Assembly: GCA_937923745.1 (NCBI GenBank)
Contig: CALDUO010000132.1
Coordinates: forward strand, 1-40,865
Direction of reading: 5' to 3'
From: an uncultured Granulosicoccaceae bacterium
Lineage (GTDB): Bacteria > Pseudomonadota > Gammaproteobacteria > Granulosicoccales > Granulosicoccaceae
DNA: 40,865 nucleotides
Shown: piece by piece, positions 8,735 through 16,942 of the stretch
Position numbering within the stretch: position 1 is the stretch's first letter
How the letters are laid out: each line of letters starts with the position of its first letter
The notes under the pieces: generated by a model
What the model was told of the DNA's origin: nothing
Seen by the model: only the letters and a program-made list of their open reading frames with translations
Database searches by the model: none
Program-made: the position numbers and the translations under genes

Positions 8735-9934
8735 ATGACAGTAACTGATCCTCAAGATGGTGTGGTGCATGACGCATCGTTTGCAGCGTTTTTGGCACAG
8801 GTGCAGCAGGTCACTAACCTCACTGACTGGCCGTTAGCTGATGCGGTCAAAGAGAATGTGTTGGTCTATCAGGGAGAGGCTGTTCGTGCTGCGTGCCGCG
8901 AACCCGAGCGACGTCGGGCGTTACTGGCAGAGTGGGCGCGTCTTTTTATGGATGGGCCGGGTGTTGTTGTGATTGCCAATGCCTATGAAGATACCGCGCC
9001 ACTGGATACTGCAACAGCGCTGTTTGAAGACATGATTGCCGAGCAGCATCGGGCATCAAAAGCGGCGCAGGCTGATCATTTCGCCAAGGCGGGTGCCAAC
9101 GACCGTGTATGGAATGCGCTGGAGAAACATGGGTTGCGTGACCCCGAGAATTTTGCTGATTACTTTGGGAATGAAGCGATAGCGCTGGTGTGTGAATCCT
9201 GGTTAGGCCCGGGCTATCAGGTCACCGCACAGGTCAACCGGGTCAACCCGGGCGGTGAGGCTCAGTCTGCGCATCGCGATTATCATCTGGGTTTCATGAC
9301 ACCCGAGCAGATGTCTGCTTTTCCGTCGCACATCCATGCACTGTCGCCGGTGTTGACATTGCAGGGTGCTATTGCTCACTGCGATATGCCACTAGAGACG
9401 GGGCCCACGCTGTATCTGCCTTACTCACAGCAGTTTACTGACGGATATCTGTTGTTTTCGGGCGAGCAATACCAAGGCTACTTTAATGAGCACCGTAGGC
9501 AACTGGCGCTCTCGAAAGGCGATGCCGTGTTCTTTAACCCGGCGGTCATGCACGCAGCGGGCGCTAACCGAACGGCTGACCGCTATCGATTGGCGAATCT
9601 GCTACAAGTCTCATCAGCGATGGGGCGTGCGATGGAATGGGTGGATCGCCACACACTATGCGAAAAACTCTACAAGGTGTTGCTCAAGCGAAAACGGGCA
9701 GGACAACTCGACGCGGGCATCGAGGCGGCCGTGATCGCGGCGACTGCCGAAGGATATTCGTTCCCGACCAGTCTTGACCACAATCCGCCGGTCGGCGGTC
9801 TTGCACCGGTGACTCAGGCTGAACTGTTCGCACGTGCCCTCGTTGAAGACCTCGATGAAACTGAATTTCTGGCTAAATTGTCTGCACACACAGTTCGGCA
9901 ACATCGGGCTATCGCCTCTGATCCGGCAATCTGA
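8735..9934 (+). CDS. Phytanoyl-CoA dioxygenase (PhyH)-like Fe(II)/2-oxoglutarate oxygenase
   Basis: 399 aa, long for PhyH proteins because of N-terminal (about 1-70) and C-terminal (about 300-399) extensions. The core has the 2-His-1-carboxylate iron site: HRD at 180-182 (His180, Asp182) and a distal His273 in NPAVMHAAGANRT, followed by an Arg suitable for 2-oxoglutarate. The GPTLYLPYSQ segment near 223-232 is typical of the PhyH fold. It would hydroxylate a small molecule using O2 and 2-oxoglutarate. It lies 194 bp after the Nudix gene with its own leader, so it may have a separate promoter. Substrate unknown; the neighbourhood suggests an N-methyl or amino compound. Confidence 0.85.
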   Translation: MTVTDPQDGVVHDASFAAFLAQVQQVTNLTDWPLADAVKENVLVYQGEAVRAACREPERRRALLAEWARLFMDGPGVVVIANAYEDTAPLDTATALFEDMIAEQHRASKAAQADHFAKAGANDRVWNALEKHGLRDPENFADYFGNEAIALVCESWLGPGYQVTAQVNRVNPGGEAQSAHRDYHLGFMTPEQMSAFPSHIHALSPVLTLQGAIAHCDMPLETGPTLYLPYSQQFTDGYLLFSGEQYQGYFNEHRRQLALSKGDAVFFNPAVMHAAGANRTADRYRLANLLQVSSAMGRAMEWVDRHTLCEKLYKVLLKRKRAGQLDAGIEAAVIAATAEGYSFPTSLDHNPPVGGLAPVTQAELFARALVEDLDETEFLAKLSAHTVRQHRAIASDPAI

Positions 9935-10022
9935 CCGCGGGTGATTGTTCCGTAGGGTTGCCACGCGTGAGCGTCACGTCAAAGAGGCGCGGATCAGATT
10001 AGGCCAAGCGCTGTTCGAACTC

Positions 10023-10077
10023 TGGTCATGCCTTGGTCATGCCCCGGCCAAGGCCAAGCCAAGGCCAAGCCAAGGCT
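10023..10077. repeat. Tandem repeat, 5 x 11 bp
   Basis: Two units TGGTCATGCC(T/C) are followed by three of the type AAGCCAAGGCC in the gap between the convergent PhyH-like and dipeptidase genes. The period stays 11 bp although the sequence changes along the array. The remaining gap (10078-10152) is AT-richer with looser GGTCAAA-like echoes. Confidence 0.8.
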
Positions 10078-10152
10078 ATAGTTTTGATCAAATTTCTGAC
10101 TAAATTACTGGCCAAAGAATGGGTCAAAATATAGGTCGAATGTCAGGTCATC

Positions 10153-11124
10153 TTAAGGGGCCGTGAAGCTCTCGGTGTAAAAGCGATACCAGTTGCCACC
10201 CATAATCGCTGCGATTTCAGCGGCGTTCATGCCGACCTCGCCAAGCCCCCGTTCGATGTTGCCAAAATCACGGTTGTCGACAAACCAGTCTGGCATTGGC
10301 GGGAACCCTGCAGCAGATGCAGAGCCCTCACCATAGTCGATGGTTTTTGACCATCGCCCCACGCGCATCCACTCCACCACCGAGTCGGGCTGGTCCTGAC
10401 ACAAATCACTACCCAGCCCCAAGTGCTCAATACCGAATCGATCAGCCGTGTCAGCGATCATTTGGCAAAAGCTCTGGAGGGTACATTCGGTTTTGCCGAG
10501 CAAGTGATGCGGATATAGCGAAAAACCCAGCATGCCACCATTTTGTGTGACCGCCCTGATGACATCGTCGGACTTGTTTCGTCGTGCCGGTGCCCAGACA
10601 GCCGGGTTGGCGTGGGTAATCGCGATGGGTCGTGTAGAAAGGTCGGCGGCTTCAATGGTAGAGCGATCAGCAGAGTGACTCATATCAACCACAAGACCGA
10701 CGCGGTTCATTTCTGCAATGACCTGGCGACCCATGCGTGTAATGCCGGTATCTTCAGATTCATAACAACCGGTGGCCAGCAGCGACTGATTGTTATAGGT
10801 GAGTTGCATAAATCGTGCGCCGAGCGTGTGCACGATTTCCACCAGACCGATATCATCCTCAATGGGGCTGGGGTTTTGAAAACCGAAAAAAACAGCGGTT
10901 TGACCGGCCTCAATGGCCCGATCAATGTCTGCTGCGACGCGCCCGTGGGTAATTAGGTCAGGATATTGCTCAAACCAACGGTTCCACTGTTCTATATTCA
11001 GTACTGTCTCACGAAAATTTTCGTGGTAGGCGATAGTGACGTGTATGGCATCGACGTTACCTTCCCGCAGTTGTCTGAATATGGTTTCAGACCAATTTGC
11101 ATATTGCAGGTTGTCTATTCGCAT
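10153..11124 (-). CDS. M19 (membrane/renal dipeptidase) family protein
   Basis: 323 aa from the ATG at 11124. Family features include DAIHVTIAYHENFRETVLNIE near residues 23-43, FFGFQNPSPIEDD near 80, VDMSHSADRST near 147 and ITHANPAVWAPARRNK near 170. The two histidines in those last segments match the zinc-ligand histidines of M19, and GLGSDLCQ is the conserved Asp segment near 245. The N-terminal HxD zinc motif of canonical dipeptidases is absent: the protein begins at IDNLQYANWSE. Extending the frame upstream to 11280 adds only an Arg-rich, non-homologous stretch. Such short M19 relatives occur beside TMADH-type dgcA in Pseudomonas glycine-betaine catabolism, as I recall, which fits the neighbours here. 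It may be an amidohydrolase rather than a dipeptidase. Confidence 0.8.
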   Translation of the reverse strand: MRIDNLQYANWSETIFRQLREGNVDAIHVTIAYHENFRETVLNIEQWNRWFEQYPDLITHGRVAADIDRAIEAGQTAVFFGFQNPSPIEDDIGLVEIVHTLGARFMQLTYNNQSLLATGCYESEDTGITRMGRQVIAEMNRVGLVVDMSHSADRSTIEAADLSTRPIAITHANPAVWAPARRNKSDDVIRAVTQNGGMLGFSLYPHHLLGKTECTLQSFCQMIADTADRFGIEHLGLGSDLCQDQPDSVVEWMRVGRWSKTIDYGEGSASAAGFPPMPDWFVDNRDFGNIERGLGEVGMNAAEIAAIMGGNWYRFYTESFTAP

Positions 11125-11387
11125 AACGCCGTTCCGGTTGGTAGAAAAGTCTGTTGTTTTGGCGATTATGCCAGCATCAACCCGGTATCGACAGTGGCGC
11201 CGGACTGGCAGAGGTCGCCATAAAAGCAGTCTGGACCGTCGACACCGTATTCGTTTGCGTAGACTGCTGCTATCGTGCAAAACTAAAGCGTTAAGCTGAT
11301 GGCAAGCACGGACCGTTATAACAGAGCGTTATTTGGGCAACACCACTTCACCAGGCACAGCATCATGACCGACACACAGGAGGATTA

Positions 11388-13271
11388 ATGGGAGCTCCCG
11401 AGCTAACGCCCGATATGATCGCCGTGCTGTGTCTACTCGGTTTTACTGTCTTTTTGTTTGTGACTGAAGTTGTAAGGGTTGATCTCGCTGCGCTGCTCGT
11501 CATGGTGTTGCTGGGGCTGCTGAGCTTTTTTCCGGGGCTCGAAAACATCGCCGACGTTAATCATCTGTTCGACGGGTTCGCGTCAAACGCTGTTATTTCG
11601 ATTATAGCCGTGATGATCATCGGGGCAGGGCTGGACAAGACCGGTATCATGGGGCGAGTCGCCGGCGCCATCGTCAAGCACGGAGGCAAAACCGAGAAAC
11701 GCATTGTGCCCATTCTGTCCGGGACGGTCGGGGTCATTTCGTCATTTATGCAAAATGTCGGTGCCGCCGCTCTGTTTTTGCCTGTGGTCAGCCGTATCTC
11801 CACCCGCACCGGTTTGCCGCTGAGCCGTCTGTTAATGCCGATGGGGTTTTGCGCCATTCTGGGTGGCACGCTGACGATGGTAGGTTCGTCACCACTGATT
11901 CTGCTTAACGACCTCATTGTCACGACTAACCGACAGCTTGCCGCAGAAGATCAAATGGCGCTGTTCAGCCTGTTCTCTGTAACGCCGGTTGGTATTGCAC
12001 TGGTGCTCGCCGGTATTACCTATTTTGTGCTGTTCGGAAAATGGGTATTACCCAAGGGTAAAAAATCACCGACGTCGACCACGGGCCAATCGTTACGGGA
12101 ATACCTGAAACGCATTTATGGTCTGAACGCTGAAATTTACGAACTGATTGTGCCCGCTGGCAGTGCCGCCAATGGCCAAACGCTAGATGATTTGATGCAA
12201 CGTCATCACGTGTACATTATTGGCACGTTTTATAAGGGTCAGCGTTTTTTTGCACCGGTCATCACCACACAAATCACGTCCCCGTGCCGTATTGCGGTCC
12301 TCGGCCGATACAGCGATGTGGTCAAAATGGCGAAACTCGAAAGCTTTGATGTCTCGCCGACCCTAGAGGTGTTTGCCGAAGACTATGCGCCAACCCGTTC
12401 CGGGGTTGCCGAGATGGTTATACCGCCCGACTCGACACTGATCGGCAAGAGCGGTCACGACATTGTCTTCCGTAAAAAGTATGCGGCAAGTCTGCTGGCC
12501 ATACAGCGCACCGGCGACACCTTCTCTTACATTGAAACCGAAGACCACGAGGCAACGCCTGTGGGTGAGGTGCCCTTTCAGGCAGGGGACATGCTGGTTG
12601 TTCACTGTACCTGGAGCGCACTCGGGCGACTCATCAAAGATCGCGATTTTGTGGTGGTCACGTCTGACTTTCCGCGAGAGGAGCTGCGGCCCAAAAAGCT
12701 GGGCTGGGCTGTGGCGTTTTTTCTGCTGGCGTTGGGGCTCGTGCTGTTTTCTGAAATACGGCTGTCTCTGTGTTTGCTGACCGGGGCGGTGGGCATGATT
12801 GTATTTAAGGTGCTTGATGCCGATGAGGCATACGCTGCTGTGAGCTGGAGTACCGTGTTTTTGCTGGCGAGTTTGATACCGCTCGGTCAGGCCGTGCAGG
12901 GGACAGGTACGGCTGAATGGATTGCGGCGCAGATACTCACCTTACTGAATGGCTGGCCCATTTGGGGTATTCAGGCTGGCGTTGCGGTGTTGGCGACTAT
13001 TTTTACGTTGATCATGTCGAATGTCGGGGCCACGGTTTTGCTGGTGCCTCTGGCAGTGTCCATCGCGCTGGCCGCCGGTGGTGACCCCGCTGTCTTTGCA
13101 ATGACAGTCGCTATCTCAACCTCCAATTCGTTCTTGATTCCGACGCATCAGGTGAATGCGCTCATCATGGGGCCGGCTGACTATAAAGTGATCGACTTTG
13201 TCCGCACAGGCGGCATTATGACAATCATTTTCTTGGTGGTCTCACTGGTGATGATTAATCTGGTCTTTTAA
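11388..13271 (+). CDS. SLC13/DASS-type permease with two RCK_C (TrkA-C) domains
   Basis: 627 aa integral membrane protein. N-terminal helices (about 1-215) include SSFMQNVGAAALFLPVV, then come two soluble RCK_C-like domains (about 240-440, with segments such as LIGKSGHDIVFRKKYAASLL and FQAGDMLVVHC), then a C-terminal set of helices with MSNVGATVLLVPLAVSIA and the substrate-loop-like TSNSFLIPTHQVNALIMGP. This permease-RCK-permease layout is typical of putative Na+/sulfate or dicarboxylate symporters; the substrate cannot be told. The start has a strong AGGAGG at 11378-11383. A seven-codon ORF (ATG at 11365) ends in a TAA that overlaps this ATG, which may couple translation. Confidence 0.87.
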   Translation: MGAPELTPDMIAVLCLLGFTVFLFVTEVVRVDLAALLVMVLLGLLSFFPGLENIADVNHLFDGFASNAVISIIAVMIIGAGLDKTGIMGRVAGAIVKHGGKTEKRIVPILSGTVGVISSFMQNVGAAALFLPVVSRISTRTGLPLSRLLMPMGFCAILGGTLTMVGSSPLILLNDLIVTTNRQLAAEDQMALFSLFSVTPVGIALVLAGITYFVLFGKWVLPKGKKSPTSTTGQSLREYLKRIYGLNAEIYELIVPAGSAANGQTLDDLMQRHHVYIIGTFYKGQRFFAPVITTQITSPCRIAVLGRYSDVVKMAKLESFDVSPTLEVFAEDYAPTRSGVAEMVIPPDSTLIGKSGHDIVFRKKYAASLLAIQRTGDTFSYIETEDHEATPVGEVPFQAGDMLVVHCTWSALGRLIKDRDFVVVTSDFPREELRPKKLGWAVAFFLLALGLVLFSEIRLSLCLLTGAVGMIVFKVLDADEAYAAVSWSTVFLLASLIPLGQAVQGTGTAEWIAAQILTLLNGWPIWGIQAGVAVLATIFTLIMSNVGATVLLVPLAVSIALAAGGDPAVFAMTVAISTSNSFLIPTHQVNALIMGPADYKVIDFVRTGGIMTIIFLVVSLVMINLVF

Positions 13272-13306
13272 TCATGTGACGCTGCCGGACATGATATAAA
13301 GCTGTC

Positions 13307-14518
13307 ATGACGCCTCCCATCGCGCCAGTTGTCAAAACGCTCGCGCCGCTTAGCCAAACTCAGTTCCTTGATCAGTACTGGGAACAACAGCCGCTGCACA
13401 TTGCTCGCGATGATCCGTCGTATTTCTGTGATTTGGTCACATCAGCGAGCATCGACTTGCTGCTCAGCGCTCAGGATGTCTATTTCCCGCAGGTACAGCT
13501 GACGCAGTCGGGCACATCAATACCCGTGTCAGATTACGCAGATACCACACAGAAAATTTTGCCGACACGGCTGCTCAACCTGCACGATCGTGGTGCCACG
13601 GTTATTGTCAGTCAGGCCAACCGACTGCTTAGTCCGTTAAACGCTTTTTGTCGCTCCCTGCAAGCCTCATTGGGCAACCGGTGTCAGGCTAACGTGTATT
13701 TATCACCGCCAGGGTCGCAGGGGTTTAATCCGCACTACGACAGCCATGATGTATTTATTCTGCAGGTCAGCGGACAGAAAACATTCCGGTTCTATGCCGG
13801 TGGGCAGGTCTTGCCGCTAAACAGGCAGCGGTTTGACCCTGAGCTGGCAACCTGTGGTGAGCTCAAACGGTCTATCACGTTAAATCCTGGCGATACCCTG
13901 TATATACCGCGCGGTATGATGCATGACGCGTTGGCAGAGGGTAACGAGGCATCACTGCATGTCACGGTGGGTGTGTTTACGGTGACGCTCGTTGATCTGC
14001 TGGAAGTCCTGCTAAACGATGCCGCAGAACAACACCAACCGCTGCGTGAGTCGTTGTCACTGTTTGACAGCGATACCGGTAGCAAGACTGGTAGCGTTAC
14101 CGATACGCCTATAGGGTTGATGGCTGCGTTAAACAGTAGCCTGAGCGCAATGCTCACAGAATCTTCCGTTCGTCAGGCACTGACTGCATTGCAGCATGAT
14201 GTCGCGCTGGAACTGTCGCAGGACGGACATGGCTTGCTCGGTCGCCTGGCTTTAGCCAAAACCATCAGCCTGCAAACTACGGTGTCTATTCGCCAATCCA
14301 AGATTCTGTCGCTCAATATCTCTGAGGGCCAGGTAGAATTATTGAGCGCAGGCCAAGTGCTGACTTTTCACGGTGCCAGTGCGACGGCGGTGCGCTGGAT
14401 CGTTAAACGATCAACGGTGGTAGTTGGTGACATACCCGGACTAACTGGCGATGAACAGATTACGTTAGCCCAACGGCTGGTTCGTGAGAACCTCGCAGAC
14501 CTGCACACGACAACTTGA
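13307..14518 (+). CDS. JmjC/cupin_4-type 2-oxoglutarate oxygenase
   Basis: 403 aa with the bacterial cupin_4 (ribosomal-oxygenase-like JmjC) pattern. N-terminal LSQTQFLDQYWEQQPLHIAR (15-34) is the usual entry segment. FNPHYDSHDVFILQVSGQK carries the iron ligands His143 and Asp145, and PGDTLYIPRGMMHDA carries the distal His206. The C-terminal half (about 220-403) is a helical and winged-helix-like region as in ROXA/YcfD relatives, including LVDLLEVLLNDA. Family members hydroxylate protein side chains. The sequence does not look like YcfD itself, so its target is open. The gene starts 35 bp after the permease, and the small Tat protein begins 61 bp after its stop. Confidence 0.85.
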   Translation: MTPPIAPVVKTLAPLSQTQFLDQYWEQQPLHIARDDPSYFCDLVTSASIDLLLSAQDVYFPQVQLTQSGTSIPVSDYADTTQKILPTRLLNLHDRGATVIVSQANRLLSPLNAFCRSLQASLGNRCQANVYLSPPGSQGFNPHYDSHDVFILQVSGQKTFRFYAGGQVLPLNRQRFDPELATCGELKRSITLNPGDTLYIPRGMMHDALAEGNEASLHVTVGVFTVTLVDLLEVLLNDAAEQHQPLRESLSLFDSDTGSKTGSVTDTPIGLMAALNSSLSAMLTESSVRQALTALQHDVALELSQDGHGLLGRLALAKTISLQTTVSIRQSKILSLNISEGQVELLSAGQVLTFHGASATAVRWIVKRSTVVVGDIPGLTGDEQITLAQRLVRENLADLHTTT

Positions 14519-14579
14519 CAGCACTGAAAAGACACTGTTAATTTGCAAGAACAGTGTTCACCTGAGCGGAGTGAGTACC

Positions 14580-15050
14580 ATGAAGGATCCCCATACAAAG
14601 AAACAGCAGCAGTCTTCAGTGGTGTCATCGTCTGATGCACACGCCGGACTGACGACCACGACTGACGCGGTGACTATCACTGACGGTCGAGTCACCCACG
14701 GTCGAGTCACCCACGGGCGGTCGCGTCGGCGTTTCATGAGGCAGAGCTCGGCACTCTTGTTGGCGACCGGAGCCGCGATAGTTAGCGCGGAAGCCTACGC
14801 CGATTGCGACGGACAGGCGGGACAGTACAAACGGTGTTCCGACAGCGATTCCGGCGAAAACAGTGACCCGCGAGGCTGCGGGCGTTGCGGTCGATCCGAA
14901 AATGTACCCTCCAGTGGCTCACACGCTGGCCCACACGCTGGTCCAGACACAAAATCAGGCCGCTGGCATCGGTCGGTACAATCTGACGCACACGATGACA
15001 TCATGATCGACAGCATTCGGCTGCCAAAACCCGATAAGCCTGCATATTGA
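14580..15050 (+). CDS. Tat-exported small four-cysteine protein, unknown function
   Basis: 156 aa from the ATG at 14580, behind a GAGCGGAGTGAG ribosome-binding region. A Ser/Thr-rich N-terminus with a two-copy VTHGR repeat leads to a twin-arginine motif SRRRFM (about residues 51-56), a hydrophobic core and a likely AYA/D cleavage site near residue 76. The mature part is about 80 residues with four cysteines, in segments DCDGQAGQYKRCSDSDSGE and DPRGCGRCGR. It then has a low-complexity HAGPHAGP repeat and an acidic DAHDDIMID stretch, and ends PKPDKPAY. The DSDxGxxxDPxGxG pattern resembles short acidic motifs seen in other bacterial exported proteins, but I cannot name a family. Because it is exported folded, it might be a metal-binding or modified protein; being next to a JmjC oxygenase raises the question of modification. 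Confidence 0.7.
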   Translation: MKDPHTKKQQQSSVVSSSDAHAGLTTTTDAVTITDGRVTHGRVTHGRSRRRFMRQSSALLLATGAAIVSAEAYADCDGQAGQYKRCSDSDSGENSDPRGCGRCGRSENVPSSGSHAGPHAGPDTKSGRWHRSVQSDAHDDIMIDSIRLPKPDKPAY

Positions 15051-15095
15051 CCGGCACACTGATGCCTGCGGTTGCGGGCTCAACTCATCGGCCGC

Positions 15096-15156
15096 GCCGT
15101 CGGACACCCCTGCGTGCCGTCGGACACTCCCCACATGCCGTTGGACACCCAAGGGA
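15096..15156. repeat. Tandem repeat, 3 x about 20 bp
   Basis: Three copies beginning GCCGTCGGACAC or GCCGTTGGACAC (20, 21 and 20 bp) lie downstream of the Tat-protein gene, in a 285-bp region between convergent genes that holds no other visible feature except the next array. Confidence 0.8.
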
Positions 15157-15180
15157 CCATCCGGACGGTTACACCCATTC

Positions 15181-15277
15181 GATCAAACCCGGCCGATCAA
15201 ACCTGGCCGATGACACCTGGCCGATTAAAGCCGGCCGATCAAAGTCTGCCGATCAAAGTCTGCCGATCAAAGCTTGG
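15181..15277. repeat. Tandem repeat, 7 x 14 bp
   Basis: Seven units of GATCAAAnnnnGCC type (for example GATCAAACCTGGCC and GATCAAAGTCTGCC, the last cut to 13 bp) run without interruption. Two neighbouring copies at 15237-15264 are identical, which suggests recent duplication. Confidence 0.9.
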
Positions 15278-15335
15278 TAGACCAATCATTTGACCACCCG
15301 CTTAAGCACGAAAGCGACCGAGGCCGGTCCCTCTG

Positions 15336-16283
15336 CTAAATCACTGTTAAGCTCGGTCTTGAATTCATGGCATAACCCAGCGATAGTCTGAGGTCGTAGG
15401 TCAGGTCGTGTATCTGGTCGTGTATTGGGTCTTGTGTGCCCTTGGTAATGCTTGGTCTATCGTGTGTGTCTCGTTCGAATGATTGCTCCAGTGAGGTCAG
15501 CGACTGCCTATCGATAGGGCGTGTGCGGTCGGTACCGCCCGGACCTTCGCCTACGTAACACCTGTGATGATTCAGCATGTTGTCATGATGATCCAACGCT
15601 GCTAACGCTGCAATGCTGCGACTGTGCGAGACGCTGTCTTTTACAAAGTCTTCGTAATGAAACGCGTGTAGTGCGAGTGTTGTTTGCCGATACTGTTCGA
15701 CCAGTGCGGTTTTGATGTACCACAACGCGGCTCTTCTGAGTTCAGGTGCCGCTGCTTCGTCAGTGAGCGTCTTAAATGGATGACAGAACCGTGTTTGTAT
15801 TTCCGGGTAGTGTTGCAGCAGCTTTATCTGATTTTTAACAAAAGGGATATTGCTCAGTCTTGCCATTGACTGTATGACCGGGTAAACATCCCGCACTGGA
15901 TACACTATGGTGGTTGGTAATCCGAGGTGTTGCAATGCCTGATAGTGGTAAGTGAGATTCGGTGCTTTAAGGACAAGATGAGTAATACTGTCCTTCAGCG
16001 AAATTTTCCCGGCACGATCAACCTGTGTTTTGGTCAGCCCCGGCGCATGTTTTTTATCTGCTCGTGTGAGCAGTGCTTGTGTGGTTGCATTGGCGGTTGA
16101 TTTCTCGTGGGTAAAAAGACCATGAAACCAACGGTATAATCCGTCGTTTTCATCAATCAAAAACGCATTGGGATGTGCGCCTGCCACTTGAGCACACAGT
16201 GTGGTGCCGCTTCTCTGGCAACCCACCAACACAACGAGACCACAGATTCTTTCGAGCCCACTCAGCGAGTACAACGGGTGCAT
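15336..16283 (-). CDS. Sulfotransferase
   Basis: 315 aa. The 5'-phosphosulfate-binding loop of PAPS-dependent sulfotransferases is visible as VGCQRSGTTLCAQ (about 20-32), and YPVRDVYPVIQSMARLS near 132 fits the 3'-phosphate-binding RDP-like segment. A C-terminal EQSFERDTHDRPS region and a short tail follow. It should transfer sulfate from PAPS to a hydroxyl or amine on a glycan or other acceptor in the cytoplasm. Its ATG shares one base with the stop of the upstream gene (TAATG), making it the last gene of a four-gene minus-strand operon. Acceptor unknown. Confidence 0.83.
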   Translation of the reverse strand: MHPLYSLSGLERICGLVVLVGCQRSGTTLCAQVAGAHPNAFLIDENDGLYRWFHGLFTHEKSTANATTQALLTRADKKHAPGLTKTQVDRAGKISLKDSITHLVLKAPNLTYHYQALQHLGLPTTIVYPVRDVYPVIQSMARLSNIPFVKNQIKLLQHYPEIQTRFCHPFKTLTDEAAAPELRRAALWYIKTALVEQYRQTTLALHAFHYEDFVKDSVSHSRSIAALAALDHHDNMLNHHRCYVGEGPGGTDRTRPIDRQSLTSLEQSFERDTHDRPSITKGTQDPIHDQIHDLTYDLRLSLGYAMNSRPSLTVI

Positions 16284-16942
16284 TATGCGCTACGACGCTG
16301 GACAGATAGGGTAGGGTAGAGCTGATTGATAAAAGTGATATCAGTGCTAAATCGTTTGTCGCAAATTTCGCGAGCACGGCGGTCTTGTATCGCTGTCTCT
16401 ATTAACGCCGTGTTTGCCGCGCTCTTATTGATATGCGGTAAACCGGCCACCGAAGCCTGTATCCCGACATCAGACAACAGGTGCTCAAGATCTACGGTCA
16501 GATTGTCTTGTCGAATAGTGTAGTCAGGAATCTGCACGGTGCCGTTGATCATCAGAAAGTCAGTCAGTGACACCATAGTGTCTACCAACGTTTCGAATCG
16601 ATCGATATTCCAATAAGGTGACTGTCTAACCCATTGCCCCTGTTGTGGTACCAACCATTTGTGCGGTGAAAAGTACATAGACACTGCACGAGCAAACGGG
16701 TCTCTGATTGCGATGGCGACGCGATATCGATGAAAGTCATCAGCGAGTGTTTCGTGATAGTCAGCAAGTAGTGCGTGTTTTCGTTTCGTGGCCGGACCTC
16801 GTAGCCCGAATCGGTCTTTGCCGTCCTGGTGTTTGTTGAGAGTTTTATGGTCGTCAGAATAGGGCAATAATAACTCTGATACCGAGTTACCCGCTGTTTT
16901 CTGCACATGTAAAAAAATCAAATGGTACCGGGACAGAATCAT
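16283..16942 (-). CDS. Sulfotransferase family 2-like protein
   Basis: 219 aa. FLHVQKTAGNSVSELLLP (about 10-27) is the PAPS 5'-loop in the form found in family-2 carbohydrate sulfotransferases (HxxKTxGxS), and IRDPFARAVSMYF near 78-90 is the 3'-phosphate motif (RDPxxRxxSxY). The size is small but typical for bacterial family-2 members. Start (ATG) and stop both overlap neighbours: ATGA with the upstream gene's TGA, and TAATG with the downstream gene's start. This indicates translational coupling. Likely role is O-sulfation of a polysaccharide. Confidence 0.85.
   Translation of the reverse strand: MILSRYHLIFLHVQKTAGNSVSELLLPYSDDHKTLNKHQDGKDRFGLRGPATKRKHALLADYHETLADDFHRYRVAIAIRDPFARAVSMYFSPHKWLVPQQGQWVRQSPYWNIDRFETLVDTMVSLTDFLMINGTVQIPDYTIRQDNLTVDLEHLLSDVGIQASVAGLPHINKSAANTALIETAIQDRRAREICDKRFSTDITFINQLYPTLSVQRRSA

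Noticed and set aside
11183-11279. Short minus-strand frame with a protein-like composition (NEYGVDGPDCFYGDL) upstream of the M19 gene
   Set aside because: It has no start codon, ends in a stop before the M19 gene, and is not in its frame; probably chance.
15096-15277. Repeat array as a possible CRISPR
   Set aside because: Units are contiguous 14-21 bp tandem copies without unique spacers, and there are no cas genes.
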